Part shown: positions 49,364-61,142 of the stretch, one piece after another | Layout: each line of letters opens with the position of its first letter | How positions within the stretch are numbered: the first letter of the stretch is position 1 | DNA from: Rutidosis leptorrhynchoides | Lineage: Eukaryota > Streptophyta > Magnoliopsida > Asterales > Asteraceae | Length of the DNA: 64,000 nt | Direction of reading: 5' to 3' | NCBI RefSeq assembly: GCF_046630445.1 | Contig: NC_092343.1 | Coordinates: 141,229,501-141,293,500, forward strand | The notes under the pieces: generated by a model | Told to the model about the DNA's origin: nothing | Databases searched by the model: none | The model's input: the letters and a program-made list of their open reading frames with translations, nothing else | Translations under genes and position numbers: made by a program

Positions 49364-52043
49364 ATTAAGATGTATTTCTACACTTTTGGAAGACTTCAAT
49401 ACACCTATCAAAGTACTTCCACTTAACAAAAATACTTACAATTACATTCTCATTCATTTTCATCAACAATTCTACTCGTATGCACACATACTTGTACTCG
49501 TACAATACACAACTTCTAGATGTATTTACTATTGGTATATACACTTCAATTATCAGCTCTTAGTAACCATAATGAGTCACTTAAACATGTGGGAACCATC
49601 ATTTGGCAACTAGCATGAAATATCTAACAAAAATACAAACTAATGGAGATTATAAGTCTACCCTTGAATCACGTTTTTTAGGAGCATTATTGTCACTTTC
49701 ATTTTTCAACTTTCATGCATCAAACTACTCTCTCTCAAGTTCTCTCTTCATGTTCTAAGTGTTCTTCATCATCTTCATCAAAAACTACACCAATCTAGCT
49801 CATAAATCCATACATAAATCAACATACAAAACAATCTTTCAAGAACACTTCAAGAATCATATCAATTCTTCATGACTACTTTCAAGCTTTCTAATTCATT
49901 CCAAGTAATCATCTAAGATCAAGAAACCTTTGCTACTTACAGTAGGTTATCTTTCTTATTCAAGGTAATATTCATATTCATACTTTGATTCAATTTCTAT
50001 AACTATAAACTATCTTAATTCGAGTAAAAATATTACTTGAACTTGTTTTATGTCATGATTCTACTTCAAGAACTTTCAAGCCATCCAAGATCCTTTGAAG
50101 CTAGATCAATTTTTGTCACTTCCAGTAGGTTTACCTGCTAAACTTAAGGTAGTAATGATGTTCATAACATCATTCGATTCATATATATAAAACTATCTTA
50201 TTCGAAGATTATAACTTGTAATCGCTAGAACATAGTTTAGTTAATTCTAAACTTGTTCGAAACAAGGTTAATCTTTCTAATTGAACTTTTAAAATCAACT
50301 AAACACATGTTCTATACCTATATGATATGCTAACTTAATGATTTAAAACCTGGAAACACGAAGAACACCGAAAAACCGGACATACGCCGTCGTAGTAAAA
50401 TCGCGGGCTGTTTTGGGTTAGAAAAATAAAAACTATCTTAATCTTTGAATTGAAGGTTTGTTTTCTGGAAAAATAATATTTCATATGAACATGATAATAT
50501 ATCCAAAAATCATGGTTAAACACAAAGTGAAGGTATGTTTTTCAAAATGGTCATCAAGACGTCGTTCTTTCGACTGAAATGACTACCTCTTACAAAAATG
50601 ACTTGTAACTCATATTTCCGACTATAAACCTATACTTTTTCTATTTAGATTAGTAATCTTTGGTTCAATATGAAACCATAGAACTTTGATTCACTCAAAA
50701 CGGATTTGAAACGAAGAAATTATGGGTAAAACAAAATTGGTAAAAATTACTAGTTTTAGCTACGAAAATTTTATAACAAGTTCTATACTTACCATATACA
50801 AGCTAACTTTTCTTGTATTATATCATGTAATCTTGAGTAGTTAAGACAATAGTTACACAATACGTCGGATAAATCGAAAGACACCACATACACAATACGT
50901 CGAGATAACTTCAAAGACAATAGATGTATCGTGGGTCATGATTGAGTCTTATACAATACGTGTACACTATGTTTTGATTATTACAGGGTGATCTTGAACT
51001 AACTATGTACTACTAATTGTGGACTACTAACTTAACCACTTAAACAATCACACGTAATTGAAAATATAAATTTAAACAATTATAAATGATTGAAGATATG
51101 AAATAAATATAGTTGTATTACATTTTGATATATATTTATATATTTGTTATAGGTTCGTGAATCAACCCGTGGCCAAGTCTAATTCTCGATGAATTGATAA
51201 TCGGTGAAAGTGAGTTATAGTCCCACTTTTAAAATCTAATATTTTTGGAATGAGAATACATGCAGTTTTATAAATGTTTTACGAAATAGACACAAGTAAA
51301 CGAAAATACATTCTATGGGTGAATGATCGAAGCCGAATATGCCCCTTTTTGCTTGGTAGCCTAAGAATTAGTAAACCGATCTACTAATTGACGCGAATCC
51401 TAAAGATAGATCTATTGTGCCTAACAAACCCCATCCATGGTTGTGGATGCTTTAGTACTTCGATGTTTTTTTTTATCATGTCCGATGGATGTCCCGGAAT
51501 GATGGGGATATTCTTATATGCATCTTATTAATGTCGGTTACCAGGTGTTCACCATATGAATGACTTTTATGCAGAATGCATGCTGTTTATGAGAAATGAA
51601 AATATGAAATCTTGTGGTCTATTATTACAATTTGGTATATATAGATTAAACCTATAACTCACCAACATTTTTGTTGACGTTTAAAGCATGATTATTCTCA
51701 GGTGATTGTTAAGAGCTTCCGCTGTTGCATGCTAATTTAAGGACAAGATTTGGAGTCAGCATGCTTGTATTATATTGTTTAAAAACTGCATTCGAAGACT
51801 TAATTTGTTGTATAATATTGTTGTAAACCAATATGTAATGATCGTGTGTAAAACGTTATCTTTTAGATTATCATTACTTGATAATCTATGTTATGATTTT
51901 TAAACCTTTGTCGAAAAATAAAGATTATGGTTTGTTTTAAAAACGAATGCGGTCTTTGAAAAACGTCTCATATAGAGGTCAAAACCTCGCAACGAAATTA
52001 ATTAATATGAAACGTTTATAATCATTATGAACGGGACATTTCA
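49364..52043 (+). mobile_element. Element G: 3' part of a plus-strand gypsy LTR
   Basis: Collinear with the E LTR at lower similarity: ATTTACTATTGGTATATACAC, the CACGTTTTTTAGGAG region, the TTCTCAGGTGATTG leader block (51694-51722), the hairpin GAGGT-CAAA-ACCTC (51975-51988) and an end like CGGGACATTTCA at 52043. Element D interrupts it, so its start and any internal region lie before the window. TTCAT (52044-52048) is the expected target duplication. No gene is visible in it. Confidence 0.75.
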
Positions 52044-52252
52044 TTCATGAAAGGTCTAAACATTTTGAAATAGATGTTCATGTTGTAAGAGAAAACTGTA
52101 TGGCAGACGTTATCAAAACTGAATATATAGATACTACTAAACAAGTAGCAGACATCTTTACAAAAGCTTTAAATAAAACTCAACACAAATTTTTGAGTGA
52201 TAAATTGGGCATCATCAATGTATACAAAGATAAGATTGAGGGAGGGTGTTAA
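52044..52252 (+). pseudogene. Ty1/copia RNase H C-terminus, copia element 1
   Basis: An open frame reads HERSKHFEIDVHVVREN, then IDTTKQVADIFTKALNK and KLGIINVYK, ending TAA at 52250-52252. HERSKH-x-x-x-D-H, ADIFTKAL and LGI are the standard C-terminal motifs of copia RNase H. It is cut on the left by the G LTR, so the rest of pol lies before the window. The stop codon overlaps the start of the LTR, after the purine tract GAGGGAGGG, as usual in copia elements. Confidence 0.9.
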
Positions 52253-52670
52253 ATTTATATCCTAAATTGCAATCTTATCCTTATTTCTAATTATGCCCTT
52301 GTTTTGTAGTCTGGTGTCCTTATTAGAATAAATAAGAGTTTGGTGCTGTGTTTGTGATATCTAAAGTGATGAGGGGCTAAAGTGTTATTTCTGGATGTGA
52401 GCTGGCTTTATGATCGATGACCTGCTAGGGTTTCTACTGTTCAATATAAAAGGGGACGCTCCTCTCTTGCAAAACCACCACAACCGATCTTCTTAAATCA
52501 TTTCTTGATCTTGTTATCTTGTTCAGTCTGTTAGTAATTAAGTGTTTCAAGCATAAGTGTTTATCTTGTTGATATTCACTAATTTTGTCTGTTCTTATTA
52601 TTTACTTCATCTTATTTTCTCTTCATTCGGTTATCTGTGTAATCTTGGTTTGGATTTGGAGTGTTAATCA
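52247..52670 (+). repeat. Copia element 1 3' LTR
   Basis: Starts TGTTAAATTTAT right after the polypurine tract. The end is probably GTGTTAATCA at 52670, but the boundary is uncertain because the partner LTR is outside the window. Confidence 0.6.
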
Positions 52671-52715
52671 ATAAAATCCATATTGTGGTGTTTGATTATG
52701 CATAATTCTTCAATG

Positions 52716-52951
52716 TGACAACGAGGCAGCAAGACAATATAACTGTGAACCCAGTTTACCATGAGCGTACAAAACATGTTAAAATGGATTGCTATTTTGT
52801 TCGTGAAAGAGCTAATAGTGGTGAGATCAAACCTATTCAGATTAAAACACAGTTGCAACCTGCTGATATAATCACAAAATAGGTGGGATCTGATCGTTTT
52901 GAATTCTTGCGTGCCAAGTTGGGTGTTCGTGATCTTCATATTCCAGCTTGA
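52716..52951 (+). pseudogene. Ty1/copia RNase H C-terminus, copia element 2
   Basis: Reads CDNEAA in one frame, then after a frameshift NPVYHERTKHVKMDCYFVRE, QLQPADIITK, a TAG in place of a sense codon, and RFEFLRAKLGVRDLH, ending TGA 52949-52951. These are copia RNase H motifs. The upstream part is cut by copia element 1. Frameshift plus stop make it dead. Confidence 0.88.
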
Positions 52952-52957
52952 AAGGGG

Positions 52958-53164
52958 TGTTGAGATTTAATGTATATCACGTGTTTAGCTTTATCAAGTG
53001 TTTAGCTATTACTATCTGCCAAGTATCTTAAAATAGTATTTGATTACAATTAGTATTTGATTACAATTAGAATTGTAGTAGGAAATTCATTCCATATATG
53101 GGTTATATATAGTTCTTATTCTCTGTATCGTTGAACTTAACTATTAGAAATTCATTCTATCTCA
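52958..53164 (+). repeat. Copia element 2 3' LTR
   Basis: TGTTGAGATTTAATG after the purine run AAAGGGG; probable end ATCTCA at 53164 (about 207 bp). The right boundary is tentative. Confidence 0.55.
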
Positions 53165-53638
53165 TTTTAGATGTTTCGAGTGATTGTAGTTTTCAGGGAT
53201 GAGTCATGTCGGAGGAGTGGAAGGTTTAGGATAATCGTGTTGGTACATTGATTTATATCGAGTTTTAATTGTCATGGTAGGAGTGTTACGCCACTTTGGT
53301 TGGTCTTAATCATTGTAATGTATAGCAATTTGCTAATTATTATTATTATTATTATTATTGTTATTATTATTATTATTATTATTAAATTATTAAATATTAA
53401 AATTATTGTCTTTGAAAAAAATAATATTAATATTAATAATGAACAACCAATATTTTTATTTTCTTTGTACTTTCTTTCATTTATTTATCCTCAAAAATAA
53501 ACTTTGGAAGATACGTTTTTTTTTTTTTTCTCACTGCCCAAGCAAAAATAGACGCCCCTCACACTACTCGGTGTTGTCCCCTTCGTAGTAATTCATACCC
53601 TAGCGCTTTCATCCTTTTATTTTCCCGCCAAATACGCC
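53165..53638 (+). other. Upstream region of the TRAUCO-like gene
   Basis: Holds an ATT repeat at 53335-53385, an AT-rich stretch, a T-run at 53517-53530 and a CT-rich leader ending TTCCCGCCAAATACGCC before the ATG at 53639. TTCCCGCC resembles an E2F-type site, but one match is weak evidence. No clear TATA box seen. Confidence 0.35.
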
Positions 53639-54633
53639 ATGGATGACCTTCAAGCAACCTACAAGGACGATCAAGACGACGATAATTTTACCAACACCAC
53701 CACCTCCGACATCAATTCACCAATGGAAGATCCAAAACCTGAAGTCGCCACCACCACCACAACCGTTGACGAAACCCTACCCATTCCAATCAACACAACC
53801 ATTACAATTACCACCACATCTACTACCTCAGCTACCCCTGACACAGATTCCGGCACCAAAGATGATCCAATTCAATCTGAAGACCTCTCAGACATTGAAC
53901 CAAACCCTAAACGCTCACCTAAATTATCATATTATCCGAAGACGATCTGGAGGATAACGACGAGCCAGTAGCCAAAAAAATCAAAAGCATATCGTCACTT
54001 GTACCAGAACCGGAAGAAGAGGAAATGTCTGTTGATGTAGCTGCAGCAACACCGGTTACACCAATAGGTCCGGCGATTGAAAAGACGTCTGTTAAGAAAT
54101 CAACTAACAGTAAGAAGAAGAGTAAGAGTAAATCTACAACTGCTACTGCTCAAACAGAGGATTCTGTTTTAATTGCGCCAATTCATAGGTACGCTGATAA
54201 GAATGATGATTTTGCAGATATGAAAATTTGTTTATCAAAGGTTTATAAGACGGAGAAAGTGGAATTGAGTGAAGATAGGTTACGTGCTGTGAGCTGTAAA
54301 GGGTATAGAATGGTTAGGGCTACTAGAGGTGTGATGGATGGAGCTTGGTATTTTGAAATTAAGGTTGTGAGTTTAGGTGATACTGGCCATACTAGACTTG
54401 GGTAGTCGACTGAGAAGGGCGATTTGCAGGCGCCAGTGGGTTACGATGGAAATAGTTATGGTTATAGAGATATTGATGGGAGTAAAGTTCATAAAGCATT
54501 GAGGGAGAAATATGGAGATGAAGGATATGTTGAAGGTGATGTAATTGGTTTTTATATTAATTTGCCAGATGGGAATGAGTATGCACCGAAACAACCACAG
54601 TTGGTTATGTATAAGGGTCAAAAGTTGTGCCAG
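53639..54633 (+). pseudogene. TRO: TRAUCO/ASH2-like gene, exon 1, frameshifted and with a nonsense codon
   Basis: The N-terminus starts MDDLQATYKDDQDDDN and is low complexity (Thr-rich, acidic). Near 53927-53938 the frame shifts from the MDDLQ frame to one reading [14 protein letters not shown]. From there a Lys/Ser-rich linker leads to [11 protein letters not shown] and a SPRY domain ([24 protein letters not shown], then [44 protein letters not shown]). In plant TRAUCO the residue between RLG and STEK is Trp; here it is TAG (54403-54405). TRAUCO/ASH2R is the ASH2 subunit of nuclear COMPASS-like H3K4 methyltransferase complexes. A probable splice donor CAG-GTTTGTG lies at 54631-54640; the remaining exons are not found before the LINE and element F. 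Two lesions suggest a pseudogene, or assembly errors. Confidence 0.85.
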
Positions 54634-55242
54634 GTTTGTGACTGTTTATCTGCTTACCGTTGTCTAATTGAGCTATTTGGACCTTTGTGCTTCTTTTGAT
54701 TTGGGTATATGTTGATGTCATGCTATTTATTGATTTGGTTGAGGTTAGAAAACCTTTTCTCGTGTTCTTGAAATTTTATGTAGGCTTTTTGTCTATTGTT
54801 ATCACAACCAAGTCTCTTGGCAATTAGCATATTAGCTTGTGCTTGTTATGATTCTTGCATCATTACATGCTTCGAATTGGCAACATTTCATCATTACATG
54901 ATTAACTTTTTTAGTTGTCACCAAGCTTGATTGAGCTATGCGTGATACATGGGTTACAAGCTGTACTGGTATGTTTATGTATAATTATCTTCTTAAATTG
55001 TGTAAATCATAATTGCTTAACTGAAGTTAAAATTTTGTTAATGATAAAAAGGGTACTATTACCAGGAGACTAGGAGAGTATATTTATTTTTTAATCAGGA
55101 ATTTTATTTATATTACATTTTTTACTTAGTGATGTGTGGGAGGAGTATAAGGTGTGACATTATGTGAACATCTCAAATCAAACTAAGAGGGAGAAAATGG
55201 TTATATCTCGACAATGTTATTCCTCCAAATTTTGGTTAATCA
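54634..55242 (+). other. Putative intron 1 of the TRAUCO-like gene
   Basis: AT-rich sequence after the putative donor, with no recognisable exon. CATCATTACATG is repeated near 54860-54900. Nothing else stands out. Confidence 0.4.
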
Positions 55243-55304
55243 GTTCTTTTTTTTTTCTTTTTTTTTTTTTTTTTTTTGAAAAGCCAACATATTATTAATC
55301 GAAC

Positions 55305-55313
55305 AAGAAACAA
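55305..55313. repeat. 9-bp target duplication of the MULE (left)
   Basis: AAGAAACAA, repeated at 56485-56493. Confidence 0.88.
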
Positions 55314-56484
55314 GACAAAATTACGTTCATCGTCCCTGAACTTGTATTCAGCCTTCTCAAGTCATCCTTAAACTTTTTTTTTCCTGGCGTCGTCCCTGAA
55401 CTTGTACTTTGTAACCCTGGTCGTCCCTCCGTCTATATTCCGTCCAATGTTTCTGTCATCTCATCCCATGTGCCAGACATGTGAGGATATTTTAGTCTTT
55501 TCCATCAATTTTTGATGTCCCCTCTTAACTTCATCTTCAACAAAACCTTTAACCAAATTAAATACTTTCAAACCAAAATCAAATCATTCTAATTTTAATA
55601 TAATCTAATCTATCTAAATCTGAATTAAAATAAAAAACTAAATCAAAACTTTAAGCAATTTGTAAAAAAAAAAAAAAAATCAATCAAACCCATTCAAAAA
55701 TTTATATATCATTAATATTGTATTAGTCTCCATCATGATTAAAGGCAAAACCCATTTAAAATGTTTACATCGTTAAAACTTACGCTCACAGTTGTAAACT
55801 CATATCAATAATCGTCTTACAAGCTTCGCAACTTACTTCCCAACACCACCAAAGTATGATTTTATTTCTTTCTTGTATTTCTTATCATAAACGTAAATAA
55901 CTAAAAGAAGCTTTCGACTTAAATCTAATGAAAGCTTTCTTGATTTAGTTTCTTGAGTGGTGTATATGATACGTACATGAAGTGAAATTTAAAACCCAGA
56001 TTTGAGATTGAATAAAACCCAGATCTGAGAATGCAAAGAAATCAAAACCATAGCAGGCTGTCAGGCTCGAAGAAGTTTTGTTCAGATCTGAGGGTTTTCA
56101 CCACCGCATCACAACCACCGCCAGTTATACGTTTCGAGATCCAGTTTTTTTATATAAGTGCGATTCCGATCATGGGTTTTCATGTGGAGGTTGTGAATCT
56201 ATTTAGATTTGTGGGTGTTGTATAAATGTGGAAGTGGGTGTTCTAAAGGATAAGAGCAAAGATTAGATAATAAATGAATAAGGACAAACTAGAAAAAGAC
56301 CGTTTTACCCTCACGTGATATGCACATGTTTCAATTTAACGGAAAAATTAAACGCGAAATGGACGGATGGACGACCTGAGTTACAAAGTACATGTTCAGG
56401 GACGACGCCAGCAAAAAAAAAAAAGTTTAAGGATGACCTGAGAAGGCTGGATACAAGTTCAGGGACGACGAGCGTAATTCTGTC
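55314..56484. mobile_element. Non-autonomous Mutator-like element (1171 bp)
   Basis: Long terminal inverted repeats: the left end reads GACAAAATTACGTTCATCGT, and the right end, reversed, GACAGAATTACGCTCGTCGT. The match continues for over 120 bp, including CCCTGAACTTGTA, CTTCTCA and TTAAACTTTTTT. The 9-bp duplication AAGAAACAA flanks it, the hallmark of Mutator-type transposition. The interior (about 55480-56300) has no transposase. A 64-codon frame at 56031-56225 is not recognised and could be captured sequence or chance. Confidence 0.88.
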
Positions 56485-56493
56485 AAGAAACAA
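56485..56493. repeat. 9-bp target duplication of the MULE (right)
   Basis: AAGAAACAA, partner of 55305-55313. Confidence 0.88.
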
Positions 56494-56748
56494 TGGAGGG
56501 ACCGAAGACCATATACAAAATCCAGAAAATGCCTAAACTAGACCCGATTATAAATCATATCGAACATGAAACTAAACAAACAAAGCTATACAAAAGAAAT
56601 AAGGAGGTATACAAATGGTTAATATTTTTTCAGGAAAAAGCCTTCATCTAACGAGATTCGCCAAGGTAGGATCAACTTGAGCAAACAAGCAGGAGTAAAA
56701 GCCAAATTACAGTACTGTAACACAACAGCGACAAAGTAATTGACCCTA

Positions 56749-59686
56749 TGTGACGCCCCGTACAAAACCATCGTGTACGATTCGTCAACAACAGGATCTT
56801 CACACGGTCAAACACTATATGCTGTTTGAAAACCAGTTTGCATTCATAAAAAGATAGCGTTTTACAAAAGATAACGTGCATCCTACGAATAGGAGCATAA
56901 ACATAAGTATTTGACCCTAAGGTCGTTACAAAGCCATTGTTTGAAATTAACATAAACTACGAATGCAAAAGAAAAGTTCCATGAATGAGACATCTCTAGT
57001 AATGCAGCGGATAACTAATACAACAGGTCCTTAACAGCAATTCAATAACAGCATGACAGCAAATCTAACAGCGGAAGCAAGAAACCTCTAGGCACCTGAG
57101 AAATACACGCTTAAAAGTCACCACGAATGTTGGTGAGCTATAGTTTAAGTTGTAACAGTAACGTAAGGTAGGCCACGAGATTTCAGTATAACAAAACAGT
57201 ATGAAAAGTATATGTATAACCGTGGGCACATGGTAACTAGGTTTAACGTAAATATAAATATCATCCCCTAAAAGTACACCTGGCGAGTGCGTATGACCTC
57301 GAAGTATTAAACACCCGTTAAATGCTAGCGCGACTAGCCCGAGTGGGGATGTCAAACCCTATGGATCCATATCTAATATTCGCGCCTACCGGTTCAAAAA
57401 CCAATAGTTAAACGTTACCGTGCTAAGGGGAATGTTTATGCCGTTGTATAACCCACACACATATAAAGTTTAAGTACTCATGCCTAGTATGTAAAACGTA
57501 GAAAGCGCATGTATTCTCAGTCCCAAAATAGTTAAAGTAAAAAGGGATGCTATAACTCGCAGTGATAAAAGCGGTAAAGTCGGTAATGAAAGTACGCAAG
57601 TAGTAAGTCGGTCCGAAAGGTCGTCAACCTAAACAAAGGTTACTAGGTCAGTAGGTTGTCCTTATAAGTTCTAATAGTGCATAAAATAAGTTTAAGTGTC
57701 ATCATCATCATCGTTCATCATCATAAAAGTTAAGCAAGTTTGACAAGAATAGAGATCGAAACAATAGGCTGACTTCAGTCAGCTGCTATGACCTCTACGT
57801 AAATCGAAAAGACGCATAGTCAGTGGCTATGGCTCCGCATATGAGTCTCCTAACAGCTGACCAATTTTCAGAACCTAACTCGTCTTCGTTTGACCGTGGC
57901 GACGGTTTAAGTGCGAGTAGGTCAGAAATTTCAGCACAACGTTAATAGGGTGTAGTGACACTCGGAGGGCCATAAATCCTAAACCGTAACTCGGATTAAG
58001 ACGAGGCCTAAACGGAAAATCATCTACTCGAACCGAACTAACTGAAAATCAACCTTCCAGTAGCCCAGGTGGCCTGATCAGATACGAAAATCAGTGGACA
58101 AGTGCTCCGGTGGGGTTCTTGGTGCTTGATGCTCATCACGGTTCTCATCCTTGATGCTTGTAGCTTCAAGTGTACAACTCGTTGATGTGTTAGCATCACC
58201 TTGACTAAGATTCCACCATCAATACACAATATGTTAATACCAAGTAAGAACACAACTCATTTATGAGTCTTAGATGGATGATGAACCAAGGTTACGTCAT
58301 ATCCTTAGTCTTAACACCATTTCAAGTCACATTTACAACTAAAGCTACAAACTTTATATCAATCAACCAAGTATAAGCACAATCTAAGTCAAATGAGGTG
58401 ATGGAACCCTAAGCTAGAGAACTTGGATCCTTTTCACACAAGTTACAAGGTTGCAAAGCTAGAAAGCTTGAACCTTTGTTGTTCTTGAAGATCTTGAAGC
58501 ATAAAGCTTGGATCTTTAAGTTACATGAAGATAACAAACACAAGTTTGAATCTTTTTAACAAAATAACATGATCATAAGTTAGAAAACTTAGATCCAACA
58601 AAAAGATATGGAGATTCAAGCTAGAAAGCTTGAATCTTGATTGTTCTTGAAGATCTTGAAGCATAAAGCTTGGATCTTTAAGTTACATGAAGATTACAAA
58701 CACAAGTTTGAATCTTTTCAACAAAATAACAAGATTAAAGTATAACAAGTCTAGATCTACAAAGTTGGTGAAGATTCAAAGCTAGAAAGCTTGAATCTTC
58801 CATGTTCTTGAAGGATTCAAATTCAAGTTTGAATCTTACAAGATATAATCTAGATCAAAGCTAAAAAGCAAGACCTTTAATGATGATGATGTACACGAAA
58901 TAGAAAGAAGAGGAAGAAGGAGAAAAATTAAATACTTACACGTTTAGAGTGAGAAAGACTAGAAAGAAGATAGGAGAATAAGTGTGTGTGAAATACAAAT
59001 GGAAGCAAGTGTAAAATGAGAGGAATATGGCTAGTATTTATAAGCAAAATTTGACAAGGATTGATGAGGTGGAAGGCCATATGGCCGTAGGTTTTGAGAG
59101 GGGAGGGGGGAGACACCATTTTGCTTTTTGGTTAGTGGTTGTCTAAAGCATGTCCTTATGCTAGAATCCCATGTAACATTATGGATAATCCTTATCCAAA
59201 TTGCTAGTATGACTCATTTATTATTTATTTTATTATTATGGGTCACTAGTAATAATACTTGGGCTAATTAATTGGGTCACTAGCTAGAGTAGGGTGGGCT
59301 TAAGTCCAACAAGCTAGAAAGTCCAACAAGACTAACTATTGTGATCTAGTAAATAAGTAAATAAAATTAAGCATCCAAAAGCCCAAGTAATTATTATTAT
59401 AAAATAATAATTAATATTTCGCAGTCCCAATATTCCGTTTACGACAAAAGTCAAACGTGCGCGCAGTCCGCAGTTTATTCGAAACGTCAAGTAACACTAA
59501 CTGTTATAAAGGCATCCGGTGAACAAGTTAAGTATTCCACATACACCAAGGCACGTTTTAATATATATATGGATGTAATTCACGTATATCAAGATTCCAG
59601 AGTATAAAATAACACAGTACGCACAAATACGCAGTTTCGCAAAAATACAAGGCATAAAAGCAAGTCGAAAAAGTCTGGTCGTTACA
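56749..59686 (-). repeat. Element F 3' LTR (gypsy)
   Basis: TGTGACGCCCCG to GGTCGTTACA, 2938 bp, followed on the right by the polypurine side (TTACCCACCTGTTAATGG) and the shared palindrome, so the element reads on the minus strand and its 5' end lies beyond the window. The leader block CAGCGGAAGC ... CACCTGAGAA (57070-57110) and the TTGGTGAGCTA hairpin half are conserved with A-E. Contains a 162-bp tandem repeat. I see no gene; the 58928-59119 frame overlaps a plausible leader region only. Confidence 0.85.
58413..58870. repeat. 162-bp tandem repeat in the element F LTR
   Basis: Units start at CTAGAAAGC 58459, 58621 and 58782 (periods 162 and 161), the last partial; a degenerate partial unit precedes at 58413. 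Each unit holds short internal repeats of AGCTAGAAAGCTTGAATCTT and AAGATCTTGAAGCATAAAGC. Confidence 0.85.
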
Positions 59687-59723
59687 TTACCCACCTGTTA
59701 ATGGAAATTTCGTCCCGAAATTT
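59687..59723 (-). promoter_or_regulatory. Element F polypurine tract and palindrome
   Basis: AAATTTCG-TCC-CGAAATTT at 59705-59723, next to TTACCCACCTGTTAATGG at the LTR. Confidence 0.8.
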
Positions 59724-60899
59724 GAGGAGTGACTAAAAATGGTACCGTATTTAAATAAGAAGTAGCGTATCAAAGTTCCGAAAGATTCGTGGGCTCAAAA
59801 GTGAGCTATTTACCTTGAAAGGTACTCGGCCGTATAAAAGTAAGAATAGGTATATGCTATTAATTAAGTCTCTTGTCCTAAGAGATCAACAAATTGATTT
59901 TGTTTCTGATTAACGTGAGTATGTCGTCTGAATATATATATCCACAAAAGGAAAGATGATGTTTTTAGTCCTACAGGCATCTTCAGTAAGCCGGATGCAT
60001 GAAATACATCATGAATGTTACCAAACTCATCTAAAACATTGAGCGCTTATGTCGCAATATATACTGACAGGTAGAATGGAAAACATGGCGATCACAACAT
60101 ACTGCGTGTGAACTTATCCTTAGATGGAATGAAAGCACAGTTTCAGAATGTAACTTTATCCTTTCAGTTACATGTTGAAGTTAGGAGAAACATTAATCTA
60201 GAACAACATATAGTTGTAACCAATGAAGGGAGGAATACGTAGAGTAACCACATCAGTGTCGTAGATGTTTTAAGCAATCCCTTCCAAGAGGATAACAAGA
60301 TTCATAGATTCCTAAAGTATCTTACACTACAATTCTGAAAGAAAATCGCACGAAAGGTGTGGTCCTTGAACGAGAGTGAACTCTCCGAGCGGTTCGTTTT
60401 GAATTCGTCCTTATACTTAAGGGGATGCGCGGATGAGAAGATACGTGAACCCTAAATCATAAAGAATGGTTTACTCAAGTGAGAAGAATCTTCAAAAATG
60501 ATTTCTTGTACCTCAATATACTGATTCATAGAGATGATGTTTACGAGAGTATTGCGATTAGCCGTGAAATGGTGAAAGTAGAAACCCGCCTAATGCCTTT
60601 CCTACGATAGGGTGACCACTGAGTGTACGTCGGAAAACTGATTTATCGGCCCGCGTTTTTGCCAAGTCTAACCTTAAGAGGAACATTTCGTGAGCGCAAA
60701 GACTTCTTAACAATTTTTATAAAACTGCCATCTAAAGCGGCTCAAGAATTTTTAACAAAGATCTTAATAGTAAGCTTCATCCCGAACGGAGGGCGAGAAG
60801 ATATGTGATCCATACATGGTATAGTCTAATATGAAAACCTTTAGTAAAATTGGCCAAGGAAGTTTTGAAAACCTTTAAACATTTGATGTGACAACATAA

Positions 60900-61063
60900 A
60901 CGGAACGAAGTTCTTAGTAAATTCAGAAGTATGTACAACGTGTACCACTTTGTACAAAACTATTTGACTTAAGTCAAACAACTCAATAAAGGAGCGATTT
61001 TTAAATAATTTGAAGGTATAACTTAGTAGGTAATAACCAAAATAGGTAAGGTAAATTTATTAA

Positions 61064-61142
<79 letters not shown>

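Larger units (their letters stand above)
55243..56748 (-). mobile_element. Putative LINE 3' end (minus strand), split by a MULE
   Basis: A long T-run (about 55243-55277) is followed by GAAAAGCCAACATATTATTAAT. On the minus strand this is an A/T-rich 3' UTR ending in TTGGCTTTTC and poly(A), the style of plant L1-type LINE tails. The body resumes at 56485 after the MULE and runs to 56748, where element F begins. No reverse transcriptase is left in the window. Confidence 0.45.

Noticed and set aside
54373..54621. 82-codon minus-strand frame under the TRAUCO-like exon
   Set aside because: Antisense shadow of the SPRY-coding sequence.
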